A DNA stretch of 64,000 nt from Mesorhizobium ciceri WSM4083 (GCF_000519305.1 NZ_JAFG01000007.1:247158-311157); one strand, 5' to 3'. Shown: positions 16,113 through 25,262, counted from the stretch's first letter. Made by a program: numbers and translations. The notes: a model not told the origin generated them from the sequence alone.

Positions 16113-17477
16113 ATGGCCATGACCGTCGATGAAATCAAAGCGATCGAGGAACGCTACCCGCACGTGTTCCGGCGTCCGGCCTACAAGCGCTTCGGCCCGT
16201 TGCTCCTGTTCGTCGGCACGCTCCTCTATCTCGTCTATGCCTTATGGTTCTTCAGCCTGCCGCAGGTGTTGCGCGAATCGCATTGGGAACGGCTGCCGCT
16301 CTTCCTGACGCAATGGGTCAGCTACGATCTGCAGCCGGAATTCCGGCTCGACCAGGCGGAGATTACGCCCAAATATCCGCGGTTTTCGGCGCTGGGCGAG
16401 AACCCCAGTCCGGATTGGGTAATCAGGAACGCCGACGGTTCCTTCACCGTGCGGATCGACGGCCAGGCCAAATCGGTCACGTTCGACAAGACCTATGCGA
16501 CGATTGTCGCTCATGGACAAACAGTGCCGGTGGCGTTGACCAGCGGCAAGCCGGCGGTCTCGGGCCCTGTGCCGGACTGGGTGACCGTGCATGACGATGA
16601 AATCGTCGCCAAGATGGGCTTTGTCGGCGAGGTGCGCGTCACCGTGGACCGGGTAAAAGTCCGCAAACGCTTCCTCGGCTGGGCAAATTTCGTCTTCGAC
16701 ACACGCTCACGCTTCTTCGGCAAGTCCGCTGGCGAAGTCATCTCGCTGATCGTGTCCGGGCCCGAACTCAAGCCGGGCACCTCGAACCTCGCGCTGGCCG
16801 GCAACAACATCTGGAACAACGCCCAATGGCAGCACGGCGATGTCTGGACGAAGCTGTTGCAGACCGTCGTCATGGCTTTTCTGGGCACGCTGCTCGGTGG
16901 CATCGTCGCCTTTCCGCTGGCCTTCTTCGCCGCCCGCAACATCACGCCGAGCGGGTTGCTGAGCCAGATCCTGAAACGCTTCTTTGATTTCATGCGCTCC
17001 GTCGACATGCTGATCTGGGCGCTGTTCTTCACCCGCGCCTTTGGACCAGGGCCGCTCGCAGGCAGTGCCGCCATCTTCTTCACCGAGATCGGCACCCTCG
17101 GCAAAGTCTATTCGGAAAGCCTCGAGAACATCGACGACAAGCCACGCGAGGGCATCAAGTCGACCGGTGCCAATGGCTTGCTGGTGCAGCGCTACGGTGT
17201 GATGCCGGAAGTCATCCCCATCTTCATCAGCCAGACGCTTTACCAGTGGGAATCCAACACCCGCGGCGCCACCATCATCGGCGCAGTCGGCGCCGGCGGC
17301 ATCGGCCTGAAATTGTGGGAAGCAATGCGCACCAACTCCAACTGGGCCAACGTCTTCTACATGGTGCTGCTGATCCTGCTCGTCGTCTTCATCTTCGACA
17401 ACATCTCCAACTTCCTGCGCCGCCGGCTGAGCCGAACAATCCACGACTACAACAGGATCCAGGCTGAGCAGGGTTAG
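16113..17477 (+). CDS. phnE: Phosphonate/phosphate ABC transporter permease PhnE2 (PhoT)
   Basis: 454 aa. ATG 16113 follows the phnE1 stop by 2 nt; the frame is open much further upstream but that part only shadows phnE1. TM1 (about 28-48) is followed by roughly 170 hydrophilic residues (about 55-225) before the canonical permease half (KLLQTVVMAFLGTLLGGIVAF, GKVYSESLENIDDKPREGIKSTGA, ATIIGAVGAGGIGLKLWEAM). The long periplasmic insert is also what I recall for S. meliloti PhoT. Last gene of the phosphonate region; no phnM or phnN follows. Confidence 0.92.
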   Translation: MAMTVDEIKAIEERYPHVFRRPAYKRFGPLLLFVGTLLYLVYALWFFSLPQVLRESHWERLPLFLTQWVSYDLQPEFRLDQAEITPKYPRFSALGENPSPDWVIRNADGSFTVRIDGQAKSVTFDKTYATIVAHGQTVPVALTSGKPAVSGPVPDWVTVHDDEIVAKMGFVGEVRVTVDRVKVRKRFLGWANFVFDTRSRFFGKSAGEVISLIVSGPELKPGTSNLALAGNNIWNNAQWQHGDVWTKLLQTVVMAFLGTLLGGIVAFPLAFFAARNITPSGLLSQILKRFFDFMRSVDMLIWALFFTRAFGPGPLAGSAAIFFTEIGTLGKVYSESLENIDDKPREGIKSTGANGLLVQRYGVMPEVIPIFISQTLYQWESNTRGATIIGAVGAGGIGLKLWEAMRTNSNWANVFYMVLLILLVVFIFDNISNFLRRRLSRTIHDYNRIQAEQG

Positions 17478-17526
17478 CCTTGTGACGCATAAGCGCAAGT
17501 CGTCTCGCCCGGCGCCAAAGGGTCGA

Positions 17527-17668
17527 CCCCCACTCCGTCGAGCTACGCTCGACACCTCTCCCCCGATCGACGGGGTAGAGGAAAGGCGCGAGCCTATGCC
17601 GGTTGGCGCCTTTCCTCTACCTCCGGAGGGGGGAGAGGTGGCTCGGCGAAGCCGAGACGGAGTGGGGG
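17527..17668. repeat. Long palindromic repeat element
   Basis: Outer arms CCCCCACTCCGTC-like (17527-17539) and GACGGAGTGGGG (17656-17667) flank nested inverted repeats, including AGAGGAAAGGCGC / GCGCCTTTCCTCT. It fills the gap between phnE2 and the convergent isomerase gene and may act as a bidirectional terminator. Confidence 0.8.
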
Positions 17669-17717
17669 AACCACCTGGCAACCGCCGCGAACGCAAATAG
17701 AAAATGGGCCAGGGCGC

Positions 17718-18569
17718 CTAAGCCGCCTTCTTCCACCCGTTCCTGATATGCCTATACCCTTCCCTATACACCGCTTCCGGCGTCTCGGAAAAATCGCGCC
17801 ACACCTTGGTCGCCGCCGCCAAATCCTTCAGCGAACGGCCGAACGCCTCGATCGTCAGCCAGTCGTCATAGCCGCTCTTGCGGATGGCTGAGAATGTTTC
17901 TGTCCAGGGAATGTTGCCGCGCCCCGGCACGCCGCGATCATTCTCCGAAATATGGATATGCACGACATTCCTGCGGTGTTTCGTGTAGGCGCCGATCGGG
18001 TCGGCCTCCTCGATATTGGCATGGAAAGTATCGTACATCGCCTTGATGTGCGGCCGGTCGATGGCGTCGATATGCTCCGACAAATCCGCCATCGTGTTGA
18101 GGAGATAGCATTCGAAACGGTTGAGCGCCTCGAGCCCAATGGTGACGCCCCTCTTGCCGGCATGGTCGCCGATCGCGCGTTGCGAGGCGACGGAGCGCTT
18201 TTTCTCGGCAGAGGTCGGTCCGGAGCCGGAAAACGACCCGAGCGTCGAATGCAGCGGGCCGCTCAGCGTGCTGGCGCCAAGTGCCTGCGCGCAGTCGATC
18301 GCCCATTTCATGTAGTCGACACCGGCCTTGCGCGTTGCCGCGTCGGCCGAGATCAAATTCATCGCCGGATCGCCCATGGCCGAAACCGCGGTCCGCTCCA
18401 GTCCAATGCGGTCGAGCAGATCGCCGAGCTTTTCATAATCGTCCGGCGCGCCGGCGAAGATCGGTATCTCGACGCCATCGAAGCCGGTCGCCTTGATGTC
18501 GCGCAGCAACGGCTCGTGTTTCTTCGACACGGCCGTCGTCCACAAGAACATGCACATGCCGATTTTCAT
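17718..18569 (-). CDS. Sugar phosphate isomerase/epimerase, TIM barrel (D-tagatose 3-epimerase-like)
   Basis: 283 aa AP-endonuclease-2-type barrel. The four metal ligands of the ketose 3-epimerase group appear in order: Glu in LEALNRFE, Asp in AMYDTFHANIEE, His in VHIHISENDRG and Glu in TIEAFG. Length and motifs fit D-tagatose/D-psicose/L-ribulose 3-epimerases; the substrate is unknown. It is last of a three-gene minus-strand operon with an oxidoreductase and another isomerase, suggesting work on a keto-sugar intermediate. Confidence 0.8.
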   Translation of the reverse strand: MKIGMCMFLWTTAVSKKHEPLLRDIKATGFDGVEIPIFAGAPDDYEKLGDLLDRIGLERTAVSAMGDPAMNLISADAATRKAGVDYMKWAIDCAQALGASTLSGPLHSTLGSFSGSGPTSAEKKRSVASQRAIGDHAGKRGVTIGLEALNRFECYLLNTMADLSEHIDAIDRPHIKAMYDTFHANIEEADPIGAYTKHRRNVVHIHISENDRGVPGRGNIPWTETFSAIRKSGYDDWLTIEAFGRSLKDLAAATKVWRDFSETPEAVYREGYRHIRNGWKKAA

Positions 18570-18608
18570 CGACGCCCCTCCCCCTGGATTCCCCGGACCG
18601 CCCCTATT

Positions 18609-19796
18609 TCAGAGCTTCGTCCATGCCCCATTCTTCTTCGACGACTTCACGCAGGCCTCGATGAAGGCCATGCCTTCGACGCCGTCCTGGATGGTCGGGA
18701 AGACGACGTCCTTGGCCGGCTTGCCGCCCTTGCGGCGCGCAGCGCGGATGGCGCGCGCGGCCTCCTGGTAGATGTTGGCGAAACCTTCGAGGTAGCCCTC
18801 GGGATGGCCCGACGGCACGCGGCTGACCCGGCCCGCCACCGGCAGCGCGCCGGCGCCATTGCGGGTGATCAGTTGTTTCGGCTGGCCGAACGGTGTGTAC
18901 CAGAGATAATTCGGGTCGGCCTGCACCCATTCCAGCCCGCCCTTGGAGCCATAGATGCGCAGCTTCAGGCCGTTCTCATGGCCGGGCGCCACCTGGCTTG
19001 CCCAGATCATGCCCTTGGCCGGGTGCGTCTTGCCGACCGGCTTGAAGCGCAGCATGACGTTGACGTTGTCATCGAGAAGCCGGCCCGGCACGAAGGCGTC
19101 GAGATCGGCCGACAGGGAATCCAGTTCCAGCCCGGAGACGAAGCGGGCTAGGTTGTAAGCATGCGTGCCGATATCGCCCAGCGCGCCGCCGGCGCCTGCC
19201 TGCTTGGGATCGGAGCGCCACGCCGCCTGCTTCTGGCCTGTCGCCGCCAAATCCTCGGTCAGCCAGTCCTGCGGATATTCGGACTGCACGATGCGGATGT
19301 CGCCGAGCACGCCCTTGGCGACCATTTCGCGTGCTTGCCGGACCATCGGATAGGCGGTGTAGTTGTGCGTCAGCACGAACACCTTGCCGGTCTTCTCGAC
19401 GATCGCCGCAAGCTTTTTCGCCTCGGCCAGCGTCGTCGCCAGCGGCTTGTCGCAGATGACGTGGATGCCGGCCTCGAGGAAAGCTTTCGCCGCCGGTACA
19501 TGGACATTGTTGGGCGTGACGATGGCCACCGCCTCGATGCCGTCGGGGCGCTTCGCCTCCGCCTTGGCCATCTCGGCATAGGATGCATAGCTGCGTGCGG
19601 GGTCGAGCCCCAATTCGGCCGCTGATGCCTTGGCACGGGCCGGGTCGGCTGACAAAGCGCCGGCAACCAGCACGAAGTCGTTGTCCAGCCGCGCCGCGAT
19701 CCGATGCACCGCGCCGATGAAGGCGCCTTGCCCGCCGCCGACCATGCCGTAGCGGATCGGGCCGCCTCCCGTTTCCGACTTCGATGCGCCGACCAT
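18609..19796 (-). CDS. Gfo/Idh/MocA-family NAD(P)-dependent sugar oxidoreductase
   Basis: 395 aa. Rossmann motif GMVGGGQGAFIGAVHR near residues 17-32, the family Lys in CDKPLATT (about 118-122), and the catalytic GDIGTHAYNLARF (about 205). ATG 19796 is chosen because coding signal begins there; the frame extends to 20096 only through repeat DNA. Family members oxidise sugar or cyclitol hydroxyls or reduce keto-sugars. Between two TIM-barrel isomerases it probably interconverts a 3-keto-type intermediate. Confidence 0.85.
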   Translation of the reverse strand: MVGASKSETGGGPIRYGMVGGGQGAFIGAVHRIAARLDNDFVLVAGALSADPARAKASAAELGLDPARSYASYAEMAKAEAKRPDGIEAVAIVTPNNVHVPAAKAFLEAGIHVICDKPLATTLAEAKKLAAIVEKTGKVFVLTHNYTAYPMVRQAREMVAKGVLGDIRIVQSEYPQDWLTEDLAATGQKQAAWRSDPKQAGAGGALGDIGTHAYNLARFVSGLELDSLSADLDAFVPGRLLDDNVNVMLRFKPVGKTHPAKGMIWASQVAPGHENGLKLRIYGSKGGLEWVQADPNYLWYTPFGQPKQLITRNGAGALPVAGRVSRVPSGHPEGYLEGFANIYQEAARAIRAARRKGGKPAKDVVFPTIQDGVEGMAFIEACVKSSKKNGAWTKL

Positions 19797-19818
19797 GTCT
19801 TGCTCCTCGCTGTTGCTC

Positions 19819-19935
19819 ACCCCCTTGAGGGGAGGTCGATCCGCGCAGCGGATCGGGTGGGGTCGTTGAGGCAGAGTTCGGCATGAACCGACCCCTCCCG
19901 GCCCTTCGGGCCACCCTCCCCTCGAGGGGGAGGGA
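19819..19935. repeat. Palindromic repeat element between two minus-strand genes
   Basis: Arms ACCCCCTTGAGGGGAGGTCG and CCCCTCGAGGGGGAGGG flank inner hairpins (ATCCGC-GCA-GCGGAT and GGCCC-TTC-GGGCC). Same family as the copy embedded in phnJ. Confidence 0.8.
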
Positions 19936-19942
19936 AACCGCG

Positions 19943-20998
19943 TCAGATTCCCATCATGGCGCGCAGCAACTTCTTGTCGGTGGTGCCAGCGGCGAAGTCG
20001 TCGAATGCCTTTTCGGTCACCCGGATGATGTGGTGCTCGATGAAAGGCGCGCCTTCGGCCGCACCATCCTCCGGATGCTTCAGGCAGCACTCCCACTCCA
20101 GCACCGCCCAGGAATCATAATTGTACTGCGTCAGCTTGGAGAAGATGCCGCCGAAATCCACCTGTCCATCGCCCAGCGAACGGAAGCGCCCGGCGCGGTT
20201 GGTCCAGCTCTGATAGCCGGAATAGACGCCTTGCCGGCCAGTCGGGTTGAACTCGGCGTCCTTGACGTGGAATGCCTTGATGCGCTCGTGATAGATGTCG
20301 ATGAATTCGAGATAGTCGAGCTGCTGCAGCAGGAAATGCGACGGATCGTAATTGATGTTGCAGCGCTTGTGGCCGCCGACCGCGTCGAGGAACATCTCGA
20401 AAGTGGCGCCGTCGAACACGTCTTCAGACGGGTGAATTTCATAGCCGACATCGACGCCATTGTCCTCGTAGACGTCGAGAATCGGCTTCCAGCGTTTGCC
20501 GAGCTCGCCAAACGCTTCCTCAATGAGTCCAGCCGGCCGCTGCGGGAACGGATAGAGGTAAGGGAAAGCCAGCGAGCCGGTAAACGACACTGAAGCATTC
20601 AGGCCCAGATTGCGCGATGCTTTAGCGCCGAACTTCATCTGCTCGACAGCCCACTTCTGCCGGGCTGCGGGATTGTTGTGCACCGATGCCGGCGCAAAGC
20701 CATCCATCTGCGCATCATAAGCCGGATGCACCGCCACCAATTGCCCCTGCAGATGCGTCGACAGTTCGGTGATCTCGACGCCGGCGTCAGCGCAGATGCC
20801 TTTCACCTCGTCGCAATAGGCTTTGGAAGAGGCCGCCTTCTTGAGGTCGAACAGCCGCGCGTCCCAGGTTGGGATCTGCACGCCCTTGTAGCCGAGACCG
20901 GCCGCCCATTTGGTGATCGACGCCAGTGAGTTGAACGGCGCGGCGTCGCCCGCGAACTGCGCCAGAAACAGCCCGGGGCCCTTCATTGTCGTCGGCAT
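19943..20998 (-). CDS. Sugar phosphate isomerase/epimerase, TIM barrel
   Basis: About 351 aa. Ligand motifs of the xylose-isomerase-like barrel are visible: Glu in GYEIHPSEDVFDG, Asp and His in INYDPSHFLLQ, His in AFHVKDAEF, Glu in VLEWECC. GGAGG sits directly against an ATG at 21004 but 6 nt before ATG 20998, so the latter is preferred. It heads the minus-strand operon, divergent from another isomerase gene at 21399, with operator-like TGGT-NNN-ACCA sites in between. Substrate unknown. Confidence 0.82.
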   Translation of the reverse strand: MPTTMKGPGLFLAQFAGDAAPFNSLASITKWAAGLGYKGVQIPTWDARLFDLKKAASSKAYCDEVKGICADAGVEITELSTHLQGQLVAVHPAYDAQMDGFAPASVHNNPAARQKWAVEQMKFGAKASRNLGLNASVSFTGSLAFPYLYPFPQRPAGLIEEAFGELGKRWKPILDVYEDNGVDVGYEIHPSEDVFDGATFEMFLDAVGGHKRCNINYDPSHFLLQQLDYLEFIDIYHERIKAFHVKDAEFNPTGRQGVYSGYQSWTNRAGRFRSLGDGQVDFGGIFSKLTQYNYDSWAVLEWECCLKHPEDGAAEGAPFIEHHIIRVTEKAFDDFAAGTTDKKLLRAMMGI

Positions 20999-21102
20999 CG
21001 GCATCCTCCCTCATTTCTCTCGCGACCGAGCATAGCGCCGATTGGAAACAGGGCCAGCCACTTTGGTCTTTTCTCAACGGGTGCTTGCACGCACCGCCAT
21101 TC

Positions 21103-21113
21103 TGGTATTACCA
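21103..21113. promoter_or_regulatory. FadR/GntR-type operator site 1 (TGGTATTACCA)
   Basis: TGGTATTACCA in the divergent region between the isomerase operons matches the FadR-subfamily consensus TNGTNNNACNA. A half site (ATCTGGTC) follows at 21123. The identical 11-mer recurs at 37055. Confidence 0.6.
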
Positions 21114-21282
21114 AATATGGAAATCTGGTCAAGCCGTGCAATGCGCCATCATAACCCCAAAACCACCCGACGCAGGCGTATATATCTCAATATAATCAAG
21201 GAAATAATCCACTGCGAAAGTTGCGTCCCAGCGCTTCTTGCCGATCTGGAGAATTTGCTGTAGACCTCGCTTCAGGCCCAAT

Positions 21283-21293
21283 TGGTCGAACCA
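21283..21293. promoter_or_regulatory. FadR/GntR-type operator site 2 (TGGTCGAACCA)
   Basis: TGGTCGAACCA, 106 bp before the isomerase ATG at 21399. The same 11-mer occurs at 37231. Likely bound by the GntR protein encoded at 23519-24235. Confidence 0.6.
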
Positions 21294-21398
21294 GTTTGCG
21301 AGAAAAGGCTGGGAACGCCTTGGGGAGGAACCTTTGTGTCGCCTTTTGGCGATGCATGTCGCAGGCGAACCATAGAGACGAGTTGGGAAGGACAGACC

Positions 21399-22286
21399 AT
21401 GCATCTTTCGACGCACAACTGGATGCGCGCGGAACCCTTGGAAACGACGCTCAAGCGCATCAAGAAATTCGGCTATGAGTCGATCGAGATTTCCGGCGAG
21501 CCCGAGCAGTACAAGACCAAGGAGACCCGGGCGCTGCTGAAGGAGCATGGTATTCGCTGCTGGGGCGCGGTGACCCTGATGCTGGGCGAGCGCAACCTTG
21601 CCGCCAGGAACCAGGGCCAGCGCGAGCGTTCCGTTCAGTATGTCAAGGACGTGCTGACCATGGTCAGCGAACTCGATGGCGAGATCATCACGCTGGTTCC
21701 GGCGACCGTCGGCAAGGTCGTGCCTGACGGGACCGAGGAAGAGGAATGGAAGTGGGTCGTGGACGCCACCCGCGAATGCTTCACCCATGCCAAGAAGGTC
21801 GGCGTCAAGATTGCGGTCGAACCGCTCAACCGCTTCGAGACCTATCTGTTCAATCGCGGCGCCCAGGCGCTGGCGCTGGCCGATGCGGTCAGTCCCGAAT
21901 GCGGTGTCTGCCTCGATGCCTACCACATCCACATGGAAGAATTTAACGTCCATGACGCGATCCGGCAGGTCGGAAAGCGCCTGTTCGACTTCCACGTCGC
22001 CGACAACAACCGTTTCGCCGCCGGCCTCGGCCAGATCGACTGGCCGAAGATCGTCGCCACCTTGCGCGAGATCGGCTACGACGGCGCGCTGACCAACGAG
22101 TTCGTCGCGCCCGTCGACCGGACACCGGCGGCCCCCTATCCCGACATGGTCGAGCGCAATCCGGTCGACATCTCACCCGAACAGCTGAAGTTCATCCAGG
22201 ACCACGGCTCCAGCGTGCTCACCGAGAAATTCTACACCGACCAGATGCGCATCAACGCCGAGACGTTGCTGCCGCTGATCAAGTAG
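21399..22286 (+). CDS. Sugar phosphate isomerase/epimerase, TIM barrel
   Basis: 295 aa. Ligand motifs: Glu in VEPLNRFETY, Asp and His in CLDAYHIHMEE, His in FDFHVADNNRFAAG, Glu in TNEFVAP. ATG 21399 (GGGAAGG upstream) gives the conserved MHLSTHNWMR start; the 39 upstream codons are leader. First gene of a four-gene operon with an enolase-superfamily enzyme, a GntR regulator and a 2-hydroxyacid dehydrogenase. Most like the D-tagatose 3-epimerase group; substrate unknown. Confidence 0.82.
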   Translation: MHLSTHNWMRAEPLETTLKRIKKFGYESIEISGEPEQYKTKETRALLKEHGIRCWGAVTLMLGERNLAARNQGQRERSVQYVKDVLTMVSELDGEIITLVPATVGKVVPDGTEEEEWKWVVDATRECFTHAKKVGVKIAVEPLNRFETYLFNRGAQALALADAVSPECGVCLDAYHIHMEEFNVHDAIRQVGKRLFDFHVADNNRFAAGLGQIDWPKIVATLREIGYDGALTNEFVAPVDRTPAAPYPDMVERNPVDISPEQLKFIQDHGSSVLTEKFYTDQMRINAETLLPLIK

Positions 22287-22346
22287 TCGACCGCCTCAGG
22301 GAAATTCGCCCTTCCGCCCTGACCGGCGGCAGGGCTGGGGAAGAAT

Positions 22347-23516
22347 ATGCGTATCAAGTCCGTCCAAGCCTGGTGGATCCGCGTTCCGATCGAAGCCGCT
22401 CGGCAGCACCGCAGCGACTTCGGTCAGGTGACGACCTTCGACGCCGCCATTCTGCGCATCGAGACCGATGACGGGCTGGTCGGCTGGGGCGAAGGCAAGA
22501 ACGCCGCCGGCAGTGCCGGCAGCTACGGCGCCCTCGTCCACATGCTGAACCATGAGGTCGGGCCGCAACTGATCGGCCGCGATCCGGCCGACATCGGCGT
22601 CATCTGGGAGATGCTCTACAATGGCGTGCGCCACGACAGCGCAGCGCGCAGCGGCCACGCCATGCCGCAGCTGGCGCGGCGCGGCATGAGCATCGCGGCG
22701 ATCAGCGCGGTCGACATCGCGCTGTGGGACATCCTTGGCAAATCGCTTGGCGTTCCGGTCTGGCGGCTGCTGGGCGGCCGCAAGCTCGATCGCATGCCGG
22801 CTTACGCGTCCGGCGGCTGGGCGGCCGCCGACGCCATCGGCGAGCAGTTGAAATCCTATATCGCCAAGGGCGGTTTCAAGGCACTGAAGATGCGGGTTGG
22901 CGCCATGGACGGCGCGGCGCACATTTCCGCCACCCGCGTGCGGGCCGCACGGCAGGCGCTCGGCCCCGATGTCGAACTGATGGTCGACGCGCACGGCACC
23001 TATACGGTGGCCGAAGCAAAACGCTTCATCCATCTCGTCAACGACCTTGATCTGGCGTGGTTCGAGGAACCCATCATCGCCGACGACAAGCCAGGCATGG
23101 CCGAAGTGCGCGCATCAGGCGCCGTTCCGATCGCCACCGGCGAAAGCGAGGCGACCCGCTACGCCTTCCGCGACCTCGCCGTGCTCAAAGCCGCCGATAT
23201 CTTCCAGCCCGATCCGGCTTTCTGCGGCGGCATCAGCGAAGCGATGAAGATCGGCACCATCGCCAGCGCCTTCAACCTGCGCTTTGCACCGCATTTGTGG
23301 GCCGGCGCGCCCTGTTTTTTCGCAGGCTTGCATGTCTGCGCCGCCTCGCCGTCGAGTTTCACCGTCGAATATTCGCTCGGCGCCAACCCGATGATCCATG
23401 ATCTGGTCGAAGAGACTGTCGAAGCCAGGGACGGTATGATAGCGATCCCGGAAAAACCGGGTCTGGGATTCACCATTTCGGAGCGGTTCCTGGAGGCGCA
23501 CGCGCAACGCGGTTGA
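22347..23516 (+). CDS. Mandelate racemase/muconate lactonizing enzyme family protein (enolase superfamily)
   Basis: 389 aa. Active-site elements: KxK in FKALKMRVG (about 176-184), metal ligands Asp in LMVDAHGTY, Glu in WFEEPI and Glu in ATGES, and the general-base His in FAPHLWAG. The KxK plus His arrangement fits sugar-acid dehydratases or cycloisomerases. Overall pattern resembles galactarolactone cycloisomerase-type proteins, but I cannot assign a substrate. Its stop is 2 nt before the GntR ATG. Confidence 0.82.
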   Translation: MRIKSVQAWWIRVPIEAARQHRSDFGQVTTFDAAILRIETDDGLVGWGEGKNAAGSAGSYGALVHMLNHEVGPQLIGRDPADIGVIWEMLYNGVRHDSAARSGHAMPQLARRGMSIAAISAVDIALWDILGKSLGVPVWRLLGGRKLDRMPAYASGGWAAADAIGEQLKSYIAKGGFKALKMRVGAMDGAAHISATRVRAARQALGPDVELMVDAHGTYTVAEAKRFIHLVNDLDLAWFEEPIIADDKPGMAEVRASGAVPIATGESEATRYAFRDLAVLKAADIFQPDPAFCGGISEAMKIGTIASAFNLRFAPHLWAGAPCFFAGLHVCAASPSSFTVEYSLGANPMIHDLVEETVEARDGMIAIPEKPGLGFTISERFLEAHAQRG

Positions 23517-23518
23517 CG

Positions 23519-24235
23519 ATGAAAGAAAAGAACCTCCTCGCGGAACTCGCTGCCTACCTGTTCTCCCATTCGGACAAGGAGAGCGGCCGAACGCCATCGG
23601 AGCGCGAGCTGGCGGAGCATTTCGCCGTCAGCCGCGGTCAGATCCGCGAGGCGCTGGCCATCCTTGAGGCCATGCGCATCGTCGAGCGCCGGGCCAAGTC
23701 CGGCATCTACATCGACACCAAGCAGGCCAGTGTGGAGGCCATGGCGCTCTTTGCCCGCGCGGGCCTGCCGCTCGACCCGATCCAGATCTACGAGACGGTC
23801 GAACTGCGCAAGATCCACGAGATCAAGGCGGCCGAACTTGCCTGTTCGCGTGCCACGGAAGAGAATTTCGAGCGGCTGCGCGAAATCCTGAAGGCTTCGG
23901 AAGAGCGCATCGCCGCCGGCGAAGGGCTTGCCAGGGAAGACCGCGAATTCCACCTCGAGATCGTGCGCGCCACCAAGAACAGCGTCTTCCACAATGTCTG
24001 CAGCGTCTACTACATGATGGGCGAGCAGCGCCTGCCGATCTATTTCAACGACCCCGAGCGCAACGTGCGCTCGCATGCCGAGCATATCCAGATCTATGAG
24101 GCGCTGCTGCGCCGCGACGGCAATCTCGCCCAGGCGCTGATGAGCGCCCATCTGCAAGGGGCCGAGAGCTACTGGAAGGGCCTGATCGAGGGCCATGGCG
24201 AGGAGCCTCAAAGCCCGGCGCTCGAAAAAGCTTGA
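23519..24235 (+). CDS. FadR-subfamily GntR transcriptional regulator
   Basis: 238 aa. Winged HTH at the N-terminus (TPSERELAEHFAVSRGQIREALAILEAM, about 22-50) followed by an all-helical FCD domain with metal-ligand-like Asp and His in REDREFHLEIVRAT and a later His in RSHAEHIQIYEAL. ATG 23519 is chosen over TTG 23513, which overlaps the previous stop. FCD regulators respond to small organic acids or sugar acids. Probably controls its own operon through the TGGT-NNN-ACCA sites. Confidence 0.85.
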   Translation: MKEKNLLAELAAYLFSHSDKESGRTPSERELAEHFAVSRGQIREALAILEAMRIVERRAKSGIYIDTKQASVEAMALFARAGLPLDPIQIYETVELRKIHEIKAAELACSRATEENFERLREILKASEERIAAGEGLAREDREFHLEIVRATKNSVFHNVCSVYYMMGEQRLPIYFNDPERNVRSHAEHIQIYEALLRRDGNLAQALMSAHLQGAESYWKGLIEGHGEEPQSPALEKA

Positions 24236-24240
24236 CCGAC

Positions 24241-25221
24241 ATGGCCCGTATCCTCACGACCCACCCCCTGCACCCGCGCGCCTCGGCTATGCTCTCCGGC
24301 GCCGGCGAACTCGTCGTCGCCTCCGCCATCGATCCGGCCACGCTGGCCGCCGAGGCGAAAGATGCCGACATCGTCATTGTGCGCGCGCCGCTGCCGCCAC
24401 AGCTTTTCGACGGCGCAAAGCTGCTGCGGGCGGCAATCCGTCATGGCGCCGGGCTCGACATGATCCCCATGGAAGCAGCGGCGGCCGCCGGCGTGCTGGT
24501 GGCGAATGTGCCGGCGGTCAATGCCCGCTCGGTTGCCGAGCACGTCATGTTCGCGGCGCTTGCTTTGCTGCGCAACTTCCGCGCCGTCGACCGCGACCTG
24601 CGCACCAAAGGCTGGCTCGCCGGCCGCGAGCACGCCAATTCCAACATCGAGCTTGCCGGCAAGACGATCGGCATCGTCGGCCTCGGTGCCGTCGGCCAGG
24701 CGGTCGGCCATATCGCCGCGCACGGCTTCGACCTGAAAGTGGTGGCAACGACGCGCAGCATGCAGCCGGCGCCGGACAAGGTCGGCTTCCTGTCGATCGA
24801 CGCGCTGGTCGAGCAGAGCGACATTATCGTTCTGTGCTGTCCTCTGACACCGGAAACGCGCGGCCTGATCAACCGTGAGCGGATCGCCCGCATGAAACCG
24901 CATGCGCTGCTGATCAACGTGTCGCGCGGACCGGTCATCGATGACGATGCGCTGATCGAAGCGTTGCAGAAACGCCGCATCGGCGGCGCCGCGCTCGACG
25001 TGTTTGCGACGCAGCCGCTGCCGTCGAATCATCCCTATTTCGGCTTCGACAATGTCATCATCACGCCGCACATGGCGGGGATCACCGAGGAATCGATGAT
25101 GCGCATGGGCGTTGGCGCGGCGGGTGAAGCCTTGCTGGTGCTGGCGGGCAAGCTGCCGGTCAATCTTCGCAATCCCGAAGTGGTCGATCACTATCGGCGG
25201 CGGTTTCCGGCGAGCCTGTAA
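24241..25221 (+). CDS. D-isomer-specific 2-hydroxyacid dehydrogenase
   Basis: 326 aa. NAD-binding GIVGLGAVGQAVGH (about 142-155), catalytic Arg in INVSRGPVIDDDAL, Glu region in ALDVFATQPLP and catalytic His in VIITPHMAGITEES. Reduces a 2-keto acid or oxidises a 2-hydroxy acid with NAD(P). ATG 24241 lies 6 nt after the regulator stop; a TTG at 24232 would overlap it. Fits a pathway ending in a keto or hydroxy acid. Confidence 0.87.
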   Translation: MARILTTHPLHPRASAMLSGAGELVVASAIDPATLAAEAKDADIVIVRAPLPPQLFDGAKLLRAAIRHGAGLDMIPMEAAAAAGVLVANVPAVNARSVAEHVMFAALALLRNFRAVDRDLRTKGWLAGREHANSNIELAGKTIGIVGLGAVGQAVGHIAAHGFDLKVVATTRSMQPAPDKVGFLSIDALVEQSDIIVLCCPLTPETRGLINRERIARMKPHALLINVSRGPVIDDDALIEALQKRRIGGAALDVFATQPLPSNHPYFGFDNVIITPHMAGITEESMMRMGVGAAGEALLVLAGKLPVNLRNPEVVDHYRRRFPASL

Positions 25222-25262
25222 CACATCGCGGTTTCGCCCCAATTCTCCGCGACGTTGAGACC

